The notes: generated by a model not told the origin, from the letters alone. DNA of 64,000 nt from Clostridium sp. JN-9 (GCF_004103695.1 NZ_CP035280.1:2294001-2358000), one strand, 5' to 3'. Counted from the first letter of the stretch, positions 36,929 through 48,380 are shown. Program-made: numbers and translations.

Positions 36929-38229
36929 GTAAAAGCTTTTCCTTTCATATGCTCTTCTTCTACAGATATTAATTTTGTTTCTAATATACTACCGCGAATG
37001 TCCTTATCACTCTTAACAATTACCTTTATATAATTAGGAGTATATCCTTCATAATAGTCATGATCTCCCTGAACATTCTGCTCAAACAAAACCTTCTGAG
37101 TTGTATTTATAAACTTATTCATAAATTCTTTTTCTAGTGAAATATTTAATTTCATTAGTGCACTGCTTCTATATTCTTTAATATTACCATCTATCTGATT
37201 TTCCATTGAAGCAGCCTTTGTTCCCTTTCTGGGACTAAATTTAAATATATGCATCTTACTTAGTTTTATGCTTTTAAGGAATTCATAAGTTTCATTAAAT
37301 TCCTCTTCCGTTTCCCCAGGGAAACCCACTATTATATCAGTTGTGATGGACACTCCTGGTATGTGAGTTCTTAAATCATCCAGTATTTTTTTATACTGCT
37401 CTGTGGTATATCTTCTATTCATTCTTTTTAAAGTTTCATTGCATCCGCTTTGCAGTGATAAATGAAAATGAGGACAGAGTTTATTAAGTTTACCCAATCT
37501 CTCAGCTATTCCTTTTGTAAAATATGCAGGATCCATTGATCCTATTCTTATTCTGTCAATGCCATCAATTTCTTCAATTGCCTCTAACAATTTAGCCAAA
37601 TCCCAATTTTCATTTAAGTCGCTTCCATAGGATGCCATGTCGATACCTGATAAAATTACTTCTTTAAAATTATGTTTTGCAAGTTCTCTTACTTCACTTA
37701 TAACTACTGATGGATCCTTTGAGCACACAGCTCCCCTTGCAAAAGGAATGAGGCAATAGGAGCAGAATCTGTTACATCCATCCTGGATTTTTAAAAAAGC
37801 TCTTGTTTTATCCTGATATTCCTCAATTACTAAATTCTCAAACACCTTATTTTTAAGTACATCATTGACCTGCATAATTTTTTTATTTTCTTCTCTGGCT
37901 CTGTTGACCCAGTACACAATGTCTCCTTTATTTCTAGTTCCAAGCACCACATCTACCCCAGAAATCTTAGATACTTCATTTGGAGCAATTTGTGAGTAGC
38001 ACCCAACAACTGCAATAATAGCATTTTCGTTCTGTCTTCTGGCCCTGCCTATCATTTGTCTGGATTTTTTATCACCCATGTTAGTAACTGTGCAGGTATT
38101 TATAACATAAACATCTGAAAAGCTATCAAATGGTACAATTTCATAGCCCTGTTTGATAAACTTTTCACACATTGCTTCTGTTTCATATATATTAACTCTA
38201 CAGCCTAATGTAGAAAAAGCAACCTTCAT
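36916..38229 (-). CDS. mtaB: tRNA t6A37 methylthiotransferase
   Basis: 437 residues. A radical-SAM methylthiotransferase that turns t6A37 into ms2t6A in tRNA. The N-terminal domain has STLGCRVNIYETEA, INTCTVTNMGDKKSRQ and VVGCYSQ (three cluster cysteines), the radical-SAM site is CNRFCSYCLIPFARG, and a C-terminal TRAM domain follows. The size and RRY-type motifs fit MtaB rather than MiaB. It overlaps the heptamer repeat region only at its 3' edge. The start has GGGAGGAAATTTA. Confidence 0.94.
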   Translation of the reverse strand: MKVAFSTLGCRVNIYETEAMCEKFIKQGYEIVPFDSFSDVYVINTCTVTNMGDKKSRQMIGRARRQNENAIIAVVGCYSQIAPNEVSKISGVDVVLGTRNKGDIVYWVNRAREENKKIMQVNDVLKNKVFENLVIEEYQDKTRAFLKIQDGCNRFCSYCLIPFARGAVCSKDPSVVISEVRELAKHNFKEVILSGIDMASYGSDLNENWDLAKLLEAIEEIDGIDRIRIGSMDPAYFTKGIAERLGKLNKLCPHFHLSLQSGCNETLKRMNRRYTTEQYKKILDDLRTHIPGVSITTDIIVGFPGETEEEFNETYEFLKSIKLSKMHIFKFSPRKGTKAASMENQIDGNIKEYRSSALMKLNISLEKEFMNKFINTTQKVLFEQNVQGDHDYYEGYTPNYIKVIVKSDKDIRGSILETKLISVEEEHMKGKAFTVLS

Positions 38230-38245
38230 TAAATTTCCTCCCTTT

Positions 38246-39007
38246 TTATATGCTGCCCCCTAAATCACCTAATTCATATCCAAGTAATGAAATGCAGACA
38301 AATCCAGCTGTTTCAGTCCTTAATATTCTCGGCCCTAAGGTAACTATGTAAGCTCCTGCATCCTTTAGCTGTTTTATCTCTTCTTCTTCAAAGCCTCCCT
38401 CAGGTCCTATAATTACAGCAGCTTTTTTTATCTTTTCAATTTCACTTTTACTAAAAGATTGAATTAATTTCTTTATACCATATCCATTTTCATTTTCATA
38501 TGGGACTACAATAATATCAAAATCATTTTTTTTACTTATAAAAGTACTGAACTCAATGGGAGTATTTGTTACAGGTATTAAAGATCTTTTACATTGCTTG
38601 CAGGCCTCTAATGCAATTTTATTCCATCTGTCAGCTTTTTTAAATTCTGATGTTCCGCCTTTAACCACAACTCTTTCAGTTAATAGTGGCGTTATTTCTT
38701 TAACACCTAGTTCCGTAGCTTTTTGAACAATTAAATCCATTTTGCCTGACTTTGGCATACCCTGATATAGATAAAATTCCACAGGGCTTTCATTATATGT
38801 ATTTATGGTTTCCTTTATTTTAACAATGACTTGTTTTTTGTTTATTTCAGATATTTCACCAATAAATTCTTTTCCCTCACAATTGTTTAAGAATATTTCA
38901 TCACCTTCATGGAGCCTTAAAACCTTATAAATATGTTTTACATCCTCTCCATCAATTGTAGCCATATCTCCATGAAAATTAATTTTAGGAACAAAAAACT
39001 TATTCAT
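38246..39007 (-). CDS. rsmE: 16S rRNA (uracil1498-N3)-methyltransferase
   Basis: 253 residues. The SPOUT knot is shown by AAVIIGPEGGFEEEEI and VTLGPRILRTETAG, and the N-terminal PUA-like domain by DVKHIYKVLRLHEGDEI. It methylates U1498 of 16S rRNA. It lies 14 bases after prmA and 16 before mtaB. Confidence 0.95.
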   Translation of the reverse strand: MNKFFVPKINFHGDMATIDGEDVKHIYKVLRLHEGDEIFLNNCEGKEFIGEISEINKKQVIVKIKETINTYNESPVEFYLYQGMPKSGKMDLIVQKATELGVKEITPLLTERVVVKGGTSEFKKADRWNKIALEACKQCKRSLIPVTNTPIEFSTFISKKNDFDIIVVPYENENGYGIKKLIQSFSKSEIEKIKKAAVIIGPEGGFEEEEIKQLKDAGAYIVTLGPRILRTETAGFVCISLLGYELGDLGGSI

Positions 39008-39021
39008 AGTCTCTCCTCTAT

Positions 39022-39957
39022 TTACAATTTAGCTGTAATACAAACCCATTCGCCTTCTTCGTTTACTTCCTCTATTTGAAGGTCGGCACTATTGAACTTA
39101 TCAATTACGTCCTGTTTTCTTGAATTTATTATGCCGGATGCAATAAATCTTCCTCCTGGAAGTATGAAATCTTTAACGCAGTCTGTTAAGAATATAATAA
39201 CATCTGCAATTATATTTGCAACTACAATATTGGCTTTTCCCTGCACAACATCCATAAGATTTCCATGAATTATTTCAATATTGTTTAATTTATTGTATTT
39301 TACATTTTCTGATGCAGATTTAACTGCCACAGGATCTAAATCTACCCCAATTACCCTTTTTGCATTAAGTTTTGCCGCAGATATAGCAAGTATTCCAGAT
39401 CCGGTTCCAATGTCAAACACAACAGAATCACTGTGTACATGCTTCTCCAGAGCCTTTATGCACATTCTTGTAGTTTCATGGGTTCCAGTGCCAAATGCCA
39501 TTCCAGGGTCTAATTCTACCACAATTTCATCATCCTTAGCAGCATAGTTCTCCCAAATTGGCTTTACCACAATTTTTTCTCCTACCTTGGCAGGTTTGTA
39601 ATATTTTTTCCAGTTATTTTCCCAATCTTCTTCATTAACTTTTGTAACTGTTACAAGTCCTTTACCTTTATCTATACCAAATTCCTTTAAATTCTCAATA
39701 CTGCTTTTTATGTAATTTAAATGATTTTCAAAATCTTCATCTTCTTTATAGTATCCTTTAATTACTGCTCCTTCTTTTACTTTCAGAAGAGATTCATCAA
39801 AATAATCCCAGTCACCAGGATGTTTCTTCTTAAACTCTATGTCCTCTGGATCTTCTATAGAAATTCCGTTAACTGGTGTATTATATAATATTCCAGTTAC
39901 TGCTTCTACTGCCTGGCTGCTGGTTATTATTGAAACCTCTAACCAATCCTTATCCAT
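39022..39957 (-). CDS. prmA: Ribosomal protein L11 methyltransferase
   Basis: 311 residues. The C-terminal SAM-binding domain shows [35 protein letters not shown] and [15 protein letters not shown], all PrmA signatures; the N-terminal substrate domain contains [14 protein letters not shown]. It trimethylates L11. It follows dnaJ after a hairpin, so transcription may be partly attenuated there. Confidence 0.95.
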   Translation of the reverse strand: MDKDWLEVSIITSSQAVEAVTGILYNTPVNGISIEDPEDIEFKKKHPGDWDYFDESLLKVKEGAVIKGYYKEDEDFENHLNYIKSSIENLKEFGIDKGKGLVTVTKVNEEDWENNWKKYYKPAKVGEKIVVKPIWENYAAKDDEIVVELDPGMAFGTGTHETTRMCIKALEKHVHSDSVVFDIGTGSGILAISAAKLNAKRVIGVDLDPVAVKSASENVKYNKLNNIEIIHGNLMDVVQGKANIVVANIIADVIIFLTDCVKDFILPGGRFIASGIINSRKQDVIDKFNSADLQIEEVNEEGEWVCITAKL

Positions 39958-39999
39958 TTTTCTTCCTCCTAAAAACTATAATTAGATTTAAATGCAAGA

Positions 40000-40030
40000 A
40001 ACTTCGTTTGTCAACATGGCAAACGAAGTT
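40000..40030 (-). terminator. Hairpin between dnaJ and prmA
   Basis: AACTTCGTTTG (40000-40010) pairs perfectly with CAAACGAAGTT (40020-40030), 11 bp with a 9-base loop. On the minus strand only a short T run follows, so termination is probably partial. Confidence 0.65.
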
Positions 40031-40035
40031 TTAAT

Positions 40036-41172
40036 TTATTTAAAACTATCTTTAAATTTGTCCATAAAAGATTTTTTTTGTTCCCCTTCTGGCATGTCTC
40101 CACTTGCTACCATATACATCATTAAAGCTTCCTTCTGTTTTTGAGTAAGACTCTTAGGAATATCTACTACAATAGATACATATTCGTCTCCTCTGCCTTT
40201 GCTGTTAACCTTTGGAACACCTTTGTTTCTCAATCTGAAAATTGTTCCAGGCTGAGTGCCGGAAGGTACTGTATATTTCACATCACCATCTACGGTAGGT
40301 ACACTGAGTTCCATACCTAGTGCAGCCTGTGCAAAACCAATATGTCTGTCAATATAAATATCAGATCCTTTTCTCTTAAATTCAGCATGAGGCAAAACTC
40401 TGATATTTATATATAAATCTCCTGCAGGTCCTCCATTATTTCCATGTTCTCCCTGACCTCTTAAAGGCATAACATTACCTGTATCTACACCTGCTGGTAT
40501 ATTAACTTTTATTTTTCTTTGTCTTCTTACTTTACCTGTTCCACCACAGCTATGACAAGGTTCTGATATTATTGTACCTTTTCCTCCGCATTTATCACAG
40601 GTTGTCATATTAACAAAGTTTCCAAATGGTGTACTTCTTTGAGTTCTTACCTGACCTGTTCCTCCGCATTTATCGCAGGTCTTTGGATGTGTTCCATTTT
40701 TAGCTCCTGTTCCATGACACTTTTCACAAGTTTCACTTCTATTAATTGATATTTCCTTTTCGGTGCCAAAAACAGCTTCTTCAAACTTTAAAGTTATAGT
40801 ATATTCAAGATCTGCGCCTCTTTCAGGGCCATTCTTTCTTCTTCGTCCGCCGCCTGAGAAACCGCCTCCAAAAAAGCTGTCAAATATATCACCAAATCCA
40901 CCAAAATCTGAAAAATCAAAGCTGGAGGCATCGAATCCACCACCGCCGGAAAAATCTGCTGTTCCAAACTGATCATATTGTGCCTTTTTTTGAGGATCAG
41001 ATAAAACCTGATAAGCCTCATTTATCTCTTTGAATTTTTCTTCAGCCTCTTTATTTCCTCGATTTTTGTCTGGATGGTATTTTAATGCTAATTTTCTAAA
41101 TGCTTTTTTAATTTCATCATCACTGGCACCCTTTTGAAGTCCCAATACTTCATAATAGTCCTTGTTTGCCAC
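40036..41172 (-). CDS. dnaJ: Chaperone DnaJ
   Basis: 378 residues. J domain with the HPDKN motif at about 34-38, Gly/Phe-rich linker (about 70-115), four CxxCxGxG zinc repeats ([36 protein letters not shown]) and the C-terminal substrate domains. It stimulates the ATPase of DnaK. It is the last gene of the hrcA heat-shock operon, 195 bases after dnaK with a repeat-bearing spacer. Confidence 0.97.
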   Translation of the reverse strand: MANKDYYEVLGLQKGASDDEIKKAFRKLALKYHPDKNRGNKEAEEKFKEINEAYQVLSDPQKKAQYDQFGTADFSGGGGFDASSFDFSDFGGFGDIFDSFFGGGFSGGGRRRKNGPERGADLEYTITLKFEEAVFGTEKEISINRSETCEKCHGTGAKNGTHPKTCDKCGGTGQVRTQRSTPFGNFVNMTTCDKCGGKGTIISEPCHSCGGTGKVRRQRKIKVNIPAGVDTGNVMPLRGQGEHGNNGGPAGDLYINIRVLPHAEFKRKGSDIYIDRHIGFAQAALGMELSVPTVDGDVKYTVPSGTQPGTIFRLRNKGVPKVNSKGRGDEYVSIVVDIPKSLTQKQKEALMMYMVASGDMPEGEQKKSFMDKFKDSFK

Positions 41173-41196
41173 CCTTTATTCACCACCCTTTAATTC

Positions 41197-41325
41197 AGTT
41201 AAGAGTTAACAGTTAAGAGTTAACAGTTAACAGTTTTTACTTCTTAGTTCTTAGTTCTTACTTCCTAGTTATAGTGCTGTTATCTACTCAAATTAAGGGA
41301 GGAGTAGATATACCCTTCCCTTAAT
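41197..41325. repeat. Heptamer repeats and hairpin in the dnaK-dnaJ spacer
   Basis: From about 41197 to 41240 the units GTTAAGA, GTTAACA, GTTAAGA, GTTAACA, GTTAACA follow in tandem, then CTTAGTT-type heptamers to about 41270. Next, ATTAAGGGA (41292-41300) can pair with TCCCTTAAT (41317-41325). The arrangement could lower dnaJ expression relative to dnaK. Confidence 0.6.
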
Positions 41326-41367
41326 CTCATAATATATATTATATACTAAACATTGAATTTGTCATTA

Positions 41368-43272
41368 TTATTTATTGTCTTTTTTGTCATCATCTACTTT
41401 AAAGTCGGCATCCACTACATTACCATCTTTTTTATCATTGTTTGCTCCTGCATTTGTTCCACCCATGTTATTTGGATCGAAACCTGCACCAGCTCCAGCA
41501 CCTGCACCTGCTCCAGCACCATTTGCGCCATTTGCTCCGGCAGCCTGGTACATCTTTGATGATACTGCATAAAATGCCTGTGTTAATTCTTCAGTAGCCT
41601 TCTTTATTGCTTCAAGATCCTGTCCGTCTTTTACAGCATTAACGGCTTTAATCTTATCTTCAATATTTGTTTTATCCTGTGGAGAAACTTTATCTCCTAA
41701 ATCCTTTAATGTTTTTTCACACTGATAAACCATTTGATCAGCATTATTTTTAACTTCTATACCTTCTTTTCTCTTTTTATCTTCTTCTGCAAATTTTTCA
41801 GCTTCTTTAACAGCCTTATCTATTTCATCATCACTTAAATTAGTTGATGCTGTAATAGTAATATTAGCTTCTTTTCCTGTTCCCTTATCTTTAGCAGAAA
41901 CATTTACTATACCATTTGCATCTATATCGAATGTAACTTCAATCTGTGGAATTCCTCTTGGTGCAGGAGCTATTCCTGAAAGAGTAAATCTTCCTAATGT
42001 CTTGTTATCTGCAGCCATTTGTCTTTCACCCTGAACTACATGTATTTCAACGGAAGTCTGACCATCTGCAGCTGTTGAGAATACCTGGCTCTTTCTTGTT
42101 GGTATAGTTGTATTTCTTTCTATTAATGGAGTAGCTATTCCACCATAAGTTTCAATTCCCAGTGTTAAAGGTGTTACATCAAGAAGTAAAACATCTTTTA
42201 CATCACCAGTTAATACACCAGCCTGTATTGCAGCACCTACAGCAACACATTCATCAGGGTTAACACCCTTTGATGGCTCTTTACCTGTAAAGCTCTTTAC
42301 AGCATCCTGTACAGCAGGAATTCTTGTAGAACCTCCAACTAAAATTACCTTATCTACTTCATTCATTGATAATCCGGCATCCGAAAGTGCCTTTCTCATT
42401 GGTTCAGTAGTTGCATCAACCAGATCATGTGTTAATTCATTAAATTTAGCCCTGGTTAAATTCATATCAATGTGTTTTGGACCAGTTGCATCTGCAGTAA
42501 TAAATGGTAAGTTAATATTTGTCTGCATTGATGAAGAAAGCTCTATTTTAGCTTTTTCTGCAGCTTCTTTTAATCTTTGAAGAGCCATTTTATCATTTCT
42601 TAAATCAATTCCATTTTCAGATTTAAATGTTTCAGCTATATAATCCATTACTTTCTGATCAAAATCGTCTCCGCCTAATTTTGTATTACCATTTGTTGAT
42701 TTAACCTCAAATACACCATCACCTAATTCAAGTATAGAAACATCAAATGTACCACCGCCTAAATCATAAACTAAAATCCTCTGGCTTTTATTCATTTTAT
42801 CCAGTCCATAAGCAAGTGATGCTGCTGTTGGTTCATTTATAATTCTCAGCACTTCAAGTCCGGCTATTTTACCGGCATCCTTTGTTGCCTGTCTTTGACT
42901 GTCATTAAAATATGCAGGTACTGTAATTACTGCCTGAGTTACTTTTTCTCCTAAATAAGCCTCAGCATCTGTTTTAAGTTTTTGTAATACCATTGCTGAT
43001 ATTTCCTGAGGTGTGTATTTTTTATTATCAATTGTTACATTGTAATCTGTTCCCATATGTCTCTTTATAGACATTATTGTCTTGTCAGGATTTGTTATTG
43101 ACTGTCTTTTTGCAACCTGACCTACTAATCTTTCCCCATTTGCCTGAAATGATACAACTGATGGGGTTGTTCTGGCTCCTTCAGAGTTAGGGATTACAAC
43201 TGGATCCCCGCCTTCCATTACTGCTACACATGAATTTGTTGTTCCTAAATCGATACCTATTACCTTTGACAT
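41368..43272 (-). CDS. dnaK: Chaperone DnaK (Hsp70)
   Basis: 634 residues. The ATPase domain shows [31 protein letters not shown] and [17 protein letters not shown]; the substrate domain begins around residue 365 after [16 protein letters not shown]. The C-terminal lid ends in an unusual Gly/Ala/Asn tract (GANGANGAGAGAG type, about residues 585-605) before [10 protein letters not shown], which makes it slightly longer than usual. It belongs to the hrcA-grpE-dnaK-dnaJ operon. Confidence 0.97.
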   Translation of the reverse strand: MSKVIGIDLGTTNSCVAVMEGGDPVVIPNSEGARTTPSVVSFQANGERLVGQVAKRQSITNPDKTIMSIKRHMGTDYNVTIDNKKYTPQEISAMVLQKLKTDAEAYLGEKVTQAVITVPAYFNDSQRQATKDAGKIAGLEVLRIINEPTAASLAYGLDKMNKSQRILVYDLGGGTFDVSILELGDGVFEVKSTNGNTKLGGDDFDQKVMDYIAETFKSENGIDLRNDKMALQRLKEAAEKAKIELSSSMQTNINLPFITADATGPKHIDMNLTRAKFNELTHDLVDATTEPMRKALSDAGLSMNEVDKVILVGGSTRIPAVQDAVKSFTGKEPSKGVNPDECVAVGAAIQAGVLTGDVKDVLLLDVTPLTLGIETYGGIATPLIERNTTIPTRKSQVFSTAADGQTSVEIHVVQGERQMAADNKTLGRFTLSGIAPAPRGIPQIEVTFDIDANGIVNVSAKDKGTGKEANITITASTNLSDDEIDKAVKEAEKFAEEDKKRKEGIEVKNNADQMVYQCEKTLKDLGDKVSPQDKTNIEDKIKAVNAVKDGQDLEAIKKATEELTQAFYAVSSKMYQAAGANGANGAGAGAGAGAGAGFDPNNMGGTNAGANNDKKDGNVVDADFKVDDDKKDNK

Positions 43273-43344
43273 TTTATTATTTCCCTCCTAATATTAAAGA
43301 AATATTTCGTTATTATTCAAATTTATAAAATATAAAATTATATA

Positions 43345-44031
43345 TTAATTTGCAACCTTAACCATACTAAATCTTAATACCTTATCTCCTCTTTTATATC
43401 CCTTTTGAAATACTTCAACTATTTTATTTTTACCCTGATTCTCATCTTCAACATGCATTACTGCATTGTGAAAATTTGGATCAAATTCGCCTTCTGAAGG
43501 TATTTCAACTACATCTAATTTATCAAGTGCTGAATTAAATTGTTTCAAAGTCATATCAACACCCTTTTTCAATGATTCTAAATCTCCCTCTGCAGAAACG
43601 GCTCTTTCCAAATTATCAAGCACTGGTAAAAATGATTTAAGTATATCTTCGCAGGCATCCGTATAGATTCCTTCTTTTTCCTTAGCTGTTCTTTTTCTAT
43701 AGTTTTCGTATTCTGCTGAATTTCTTACCAGTCTTTCCTTTAAAGCTTCTAATTCATTATTAATTTTCTCATTATCATCTTTAAGCTTTAAATTCTCTTT
43801 TGTAAGGTCAGTTATAATATTATCCCTGTGTTTTAATTCCTCTTCATTTTCTGAGTCTTTATCTTCTAATACTTCATTTGTTTTCTGATGATTATCTGTA
43901 TCATTTACCTCATGTTCTGCTTCATTATTTTCTGGCATATCTTCTTCATCCTTTGGTATATCTGTTTCTTCATCCTTTGGAATATTTGCTTCTTCGTCCT
44001 TTGGGACATTTACTTTTTTTTTGTTTTCCAT
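43345..44031 (-). CDS. grpE: Nucleotide exchange factor GrpE
   Basis: 228 residues. The C-terminal conserved part (DNLERAVSAEGDLESLKKGVDMT, EFDPNFHNAVMHVED, GDKVLRFSMVKVAN) releases ADP from DnaK. The coiled coil spans about 65-110. The N-terminus is an acidic tail of repeats: PKDEE occurs three times within the first 30 residues, encoded by a tandem DNA repeat at about 43950-44020. The tail is likely disordered and variable between strains. Confidence 0.94.
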   Translation of the reverse strand: MENKKKVNVPKDEEANIPKDEETDIPKDEEDMPENNEAEHEVNDTDNHQKTNEVLEDKDSENEEELKHRDNIITDLTKENLKLKDDNEKINNELEALKERLVRNSAEYENYRKRTAKEKEGIYTDACEDILKSFLPVLDNLERAVSAEGDLESLKKGVDMTLKQFNSALDKLDVVEIPSEGEFDPNFHNAVMHVEDENQGKNKIVEVFQKGYKRGDKVLRFSMVKVAN

Positions 44032-44084
44032 TCAACCTTCCTCCATTCAAGCTATGCGCATTTTAAATTTTGTGTTTTACAAAG

Positions 44085-45122
44085 TCATCTATCATCAAAG
44101 TAAACATTTGATAATCCATCGTTAATTTCTTTAACTATTTTAGCTATTATAGTTATTATCTTAGAATAGGGTATCCTGGTTGGTCCAATAACGCCAATTG
44201 AGCCTAATGGTCTATCCCCTAAACTGTATATTGCAGATATTACACTGCATTCCTTTGCATCCTCTACAGGATTTTCCTCTCCAATCTTAACTGAAATTTT
44301 AGAGTTTGAACTAAGCAAACCGCTTACCTTTACTTTATCTTCAAGCATGGAAAGAAAATCCTTAGCTTTTGTAATATTATTATACTCCGGGTAATTGAAT
44401 ATATTTGTTGTTCCCTCCATATATATATTGGAATTATCCGAAATGTTTAGACTTTCATATAATGCAGGTATTATAGAATTAAAAATATCCTCATACCCAG
44501 CAAAATCATTTTTTAGATTGTTAATTACCTCTAAGTTTATCTCTTCAATTGATAATCCTTTTAATCTGTCATTCAAAATGTTATTGAATTTAAGCAGCTT
44601 ATCTGCATTTGTTTTCTTTGAAATCTTTATTATATTGTTTTTTATAATACCGCTGTCTGTAACTATTAACAGCAGCATATTATAGTTGTCCAAACTTACC
44701 AGCTGCATAGACTTTATACAGCTTTTTCCTACAGAAGGAGCTTTAACTATACAGGTTAGTTTTGTTAATTCAGATAATAACAACGTAGCCTGTTTTATCA
44801 TTTTATCGGCTTCATAAAGTGCAGCATCTAAAACATGGCTCTTTATTAAAAGCTCTTCCTGAGGTGACAATTCCTGAATGCGCATCAATTTGTCAACATA
44901 AAGTCTATACCCCTTATCTGAAGGCTTTCTTCCAGAAGAGCTGTGCAGCTGTTCCAAATATCCCATATCCTCCAAATCTGCCATTTCATTTCTTATAGTT
45001 GCAGAACTGATTCCCAAGTTATACTTTTTTGCTATGGTTCTGGATCCAACTGGTTCGGCTGTCTTGATGTAATCATTAATAATTGCCTCAAGTATTCTAA
45101 TTTTTCTTTCATCCATTTCCAT
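44085..45122 (-). CDS. hrcA: Heat-inducible repressor HrcA
   Basis: 345 residues. The winged helix (RKIRILEAIINDYIKTAEPVGSRTIAKKY and GISSATIRNEMADLEDMGYLEQ) binds the CIRCE element just upstream of its own gene, and GroE normally keeps it folded. GAGGTGAT precedes the ATG. It is the first gene of the heat-shock operon. Confidence 0.97.
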   Translation of the reverse strand: MEMDERKIRILEAIINDYIKTAEPVGSRTIAKKYNLGISSATIRNEMADLEDMGYLEQLHSSSGRKPSDKGYRLYVDKLMRIQELSPQEELLIKSHVLDAALYEADKMIKQATLLLSELTKLTCIVKAPSVGKSCIKSMQLVSLDNYNMLLLIVTDSGIIKNNIIKISKKTNADKLLKFNNILNDRLKGLSIEEINLEVINNLKNDFAGYEDIFNSIIPALYESLNISDNSNIYMEGTTNIFNYPEYNNITKAKDFLSMLEDKVKVSGLLSSNSKISVKIGEENPVEDAKECSVISAIYSLGDRPLGSIGVIGPTRIPYSKIITIIAKIVKEINDGLSNVYFDDR

Positions 45123-45137
45123 ACCATCACCTCTTTA

Positions 45138-45206
45138 TTAGCACTCATCGTTGTTGAGTGCTAACTACTATGATTAAAAAATATCACTACCCTTTTTATT
45201 TGTCAA
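45138..45206 (-). promoter_or_regulatory. hrcA promoter with CIRCE operator
   Basis: CIRCE is perfect: TTAGCACTC (45138-45146), nine bases, GAGTGCTAA (45156-45164). On the minus strand -35 TTGACA (45201-45206) and -10 TATTTT (45178-45183) are 17 bases apart, placing CIRCE right after the transcription start. No second CIRCE was seen before grpE, dnaK or dnaJ. Confidence 0.97.
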
Positions 45207-45312
45207 TACCCTTTGCATTTAATTTATTACATTTTTATTTATTTACAGTAATTAATATTTGTTTATATCTTATTAAGCAACTATTCTTCCTTATTTCTTC
45301 ATAGTGCAGGTA

Positions 45313-46437
45313 CTATAAAATAAATTCGCACATAACACTATTTGATACTTCTATACCTTCTGGTGATAAAAATATCCTTCCATTCTTCATTATTAATAAG
45401 GAGTTATTTATAAATTTATTAATAATATGTCCATATATTGAAAAGATATCTATATTAAATCTTTTATGAAACTCTTCAATTGATATTCCATCAGTCATTC
45501 TTAATCCCATAAACATAAATTCTTCCATATTGTCTTTCTCTAAATTTTTATATATTTCATCCACTGCATTATTATTTTCTCTCATAGAATTAATATAATC
45601 CTCAATTTTGACTTTATTGCTAAACCTTTCTCCATTATAAAAAGAATGTGCTCCGCTTCCACAGCCCATATATTCTTTTGCTTCCCAGTAAATTATATTA
45701 TGTCTGCATTCCATATTTTCTTTTGCAAAATTTGAAATCTCATATTGATTATAACCATTTTCTCTTAAAAAATTTACTGCATAATGGTACATTTCTCTCT
45801 CTGTTTCTTCAGATGGTAAATTTAACTTCCCGGACTGCTGCATATTATAAAATGGAGTCCCCTCTTCTACAATTAAACTATAGCACGATATATGCTTTGG
45901 CGCTAATTTCACTATACTGTTTAAAGTCATCTTCCATTGCTTCATGGTCTGATTGGGCAGTCCAAACATTAAATCTACATTAATATTATTAAATCCCATC
46001 TTTTCTGCCATTTCGTATGCTGTTATGAAATCACTGTAATTATGGATCCTTCCAATTGTTTTTAAAATATTATTATCACAGGACTGCAATCCAATACTGA
46101 GCCTGTTTACTCCCATGTCTTTAAATAGTAAAAGTATATCTTTATTCAGAGTTCCTGGATTAGCTTCTATTGTAAATTCCAGATCATCTGTTTTATGTAA
46201 TTTATCTATACTGCTTTTAATGATTTCCCATGAATTTAAAGATAAATAGGTGGGTGTTCCCCCACCTATAAAAATGCTTTTATATAATAAAGAAGAGTTT
46301 TTATCTATTTCCCTGCTTAAAGCTATTGAATATTCCTTCATAAGATCATCCTTACCGCTAAAGGATGGAAAATCACAATATAAACATTTTTGTTTACAAA
46401 ATGGTATATGAATATATAAACCTATTGCTTTATTCAT
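45313..46437 (-). CDS. hemW: Radical-SAM heme chaperone HemW
   Basis: 374 residues. It resembles coproporphyrinogen III oxidase but is now regarded as a heme chaperone. The cluster motif is IPFCKQKCLYCDFPS (C-x3-C-x2-C), followed by IGGGTPTYLS and SIGLQSCDNNILKTIGR. The C-terminal HemN-like domain has EFMFMGLRMTDGI. It lies between lepA and hrcA, in the common clostridial order. Confidence 0.93.
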   Translation of the reverse strand: MNKAIGLYIHIPFCKQKCLYCDFPSFSGKDDLMKEYSIALSREIDKNSSLLYKSIFIGGGTPTYLSLNSWEIIKSSIDKLHKTDDLEFTIEANPGTLNKDILLLFKDMGVNRLSIGLQSCDNNILKTIGRIHNYSDFITAYEMAEKMGFNNINVDLMFGLPNQTMKQWKMTLNSIVKLAPKHISCYSLIVEEGTPFYNMQQSGKLNLPSEETEREMYHYAVNFLRENGYNQYEISNFAKENMECRHNIIYWEAKEYMGCGSGAHSFYNGERFSNKVKIEDYINSMRENNNAVDEIYKNLEKDNMEEFMFMGLRMTDGISIEEFHKRFNIDIFSIYGHIINKFINNSLLIMKNGRIFLSPEGIEVSNSVMCEFIL

Positions 46438-46452
46438 AAAAACTCCCTTCTT

Positions 46453-48264
46453 TTAGTTGTCGTCAGTTTTAAGAACTGCCATAAATGCTTCCTGAGGTAC
46501 TTCAACATTTCCTACCTGCCGCATTCTCTTTTTGCCTTCTTTTTGCTTCTCAAGAAGCTTTTTCTTTCTGGAAATATCTCCTCCGTAACACTTTGCTAAA
46601 ACATCTTTTCTCATAGCCTTAACAGTTTCTCTGGCAATTATTTTTCCTCCTATTGATGCCTGTATTGGGACTTCAAATAACTGTCTTGGAATTATTTCTT
46701 TCAGCTTTTCAGCTATCTTTCTTCCCTTAGCATATGCCCTCTCTTCAGGAACAATCATGGAAAGTGCATCTACCATTTCACTATTTAACAGGATATCCAG
46801 TTTAACCAGCTTAGCCTCTTTATATCCTTTAAGTTCATAATCTAATGATGCATAACCCTTGGTCCTCGATTTCAAAGCATCAAAGAAGTCATAAATAATT
46901 TCATTGAGAGGTATTTCATAATTTAATACAACTCTTGTGGTTTCAATATACTGCATATCCATAAATGTACCACGTCTGCTTTGTGATAGCTCCATTACTG
47001 CTCCTACATATTCAGATGGAGTAATTATTGAAGCTTTAACAATAGGCTCTTCCATATATTTTATCTCAGAAATATCAGGCAGATTTGTTGGATTTGTAAG
47101 CTCAATTATAGTATTATCAGACTTACAGATTTTATATATTACTGATGGTGCAGTTGTAATGATCTCTAAATTAAATTCCCTTTCAATTCTTTCCTGAATA
47201 ACATCCATATGAAGAAGTCCAAGAAAGCCGCATCTAAATCCAAATCCCAATGCAATTGATGTTTCCGGCTCAAAAGAGAGAGCTGCATCATTTACCTGTA
47301 ATTTTTCAAGTGCATCTTTTAATTCATTATATTTTGCACCATCTACAGGATATATTCCACTGAATACCATAGGAACTGCTGGCCTGTATCCAACTAGCGG
47401 CTCCTTGGCTGGTCTTTTACTTTCCGTAACAGTATCACCAACTCTGGCATCCCTGACATTTTTAATTGAAGCAGTAAAATATCCAACATCACCGGCTTGC
47501 AGCTGTTCTACAGGCAAATAGTTTGGTACAAAAACTCCCACTTCTGTAACTTCATATACCTTTCCTGTAGCCATAAGCTTAATGGAAACTCCAGGCTTAA
47601 TAGTACCTTCCTTTATTCTAATATGTGAAACTACACCCCTGTAGCTGTCATAGTAGGAATCAAATATTAATGCTCTTAAAGGTGCCTGCTCATCCCCTTC
47701 AGGTGCAGGTACATTTTCAACTATTGCCTCCAGAACATCCTCAATATTCAGTCCTGTCTTAGCAGATATCAGTGGTGCATTCTGTGCCTCTATTCCTATA
47801 ACATCTTCAATTTCCTGCTTAACCTCATCAGGTCTTGCACTTGGCAGATCTATCTTATTTATTACAGGTACAATTTCAAGGTTATGATCTAATGCCAAAT
47901 AACAATTGGCCAAAGTCTGAGCCTGAATTCCCTGGGTAGCATCTACTACTAAAACAGCTCCCTCACAGGCAGCCAGGCTTCTGGAAACCTCGTAATTAAA
48001 ATCCACATGTCCTGGAGTATCTATAAGATTCAATGTATATTCCTCACCATTAGGTCTCTTATAGACTAACCTTGCTGCCTGAGATTTAATAGTGATTCCT
48101 CTTTCTCTCTCCAATTCCATATTGTCCAGAACCTGTTCTTCCATTTCTCTTTTTGTTAATGTTCCTGTAAGTTCAATTAATCTATCAGCTAAAGTTGACT
48201 TACCATGATCTATATGTGCAACAATTGAAAAATTTCTAATGTGTTTTTGTCTTTCGCTTTGCAT
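46453..48264 (-). CDS. lepA: Elongation factor 4 (LepA)
   Basis: 603 residues. Ribosome-associated translational GTPase. The G domain has [25 protein letters not shown] and NKIDLPSA; the specific C-terminal domain is complete ([36 protein letters not shown]). It lies 15 bases upstream of hemW. Start ATG with GGAGGTATAAGC. Confidence 0.97.
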   Translation of the reverse strand: MQSERQKHIRNFSIVAHIDHGKSTLADRLIELTGTLTKREMEEQVLDNMELERERGITIKSQAARLVYKRPNGEEYTLNLIDTPGHVDFNYEVSRSLAACEGAVLVVDATQGIQAQTLANCYLALDHNLEIVPVINKIDLPSARPDEVKQEIEDVIGIEAQNAPLISAKTGLNIEDVLEAIVENVPAPEGDEQAPLRALIFDSYYDSYRGVVSHIRIKEGTIKPGVSIKLMATGKVYEVTEVGVFVPNYLPVEQLQAGDVGYFTASIKNVRDARVGDTVTESKRPAKEPLVGYRPAVPMVFSGIYPVDGAKYNELKDALEKLQVNDAALSFEPETSIALGFGFRCGFLGLLHMDVIQERIEREFNLEIITTAPSVIYKICKSDNTIIELTNPTNLPDISEIKYMEEPIVKASIITPSEYVGAVMELSQSRRGTFMDMQYIETTRVVLNYEIPLNEIIYDFFDALKSRTKGYASLDYELKGYKEAKLVKLDILLNSEMVDALSMIVPEERAYAKGRKIAEKLKEIIPRQLFEVPIQASIGGKIIARETVKAMRKDVLAKCYGGDISRKKKLLEKQKEGKKRMRQVGNVEVPQEAFMAVLKTDDN

Positions 48265-48380
48265 GCTTATACCTCCATTGTTATATTATTAATGCAGTTT
48301 ATGCAATGTACTCCAACATAATCAATGTCAATTATAGCATAACTCATTATTTGTGGAAAGATGTCAGAACTTAATTTTAA

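Noticed and set aside
41197-41270. Regular short repeats as a CRISPR array
   Set aside because: Units are seven bases and contiguous, without spacers or cas genes.
43273-43344. Second CIRCE before dnaK
   Set aside because: No TTAGCACTC/GAGTGCTAA pair is present; only the hrcA copy exists.
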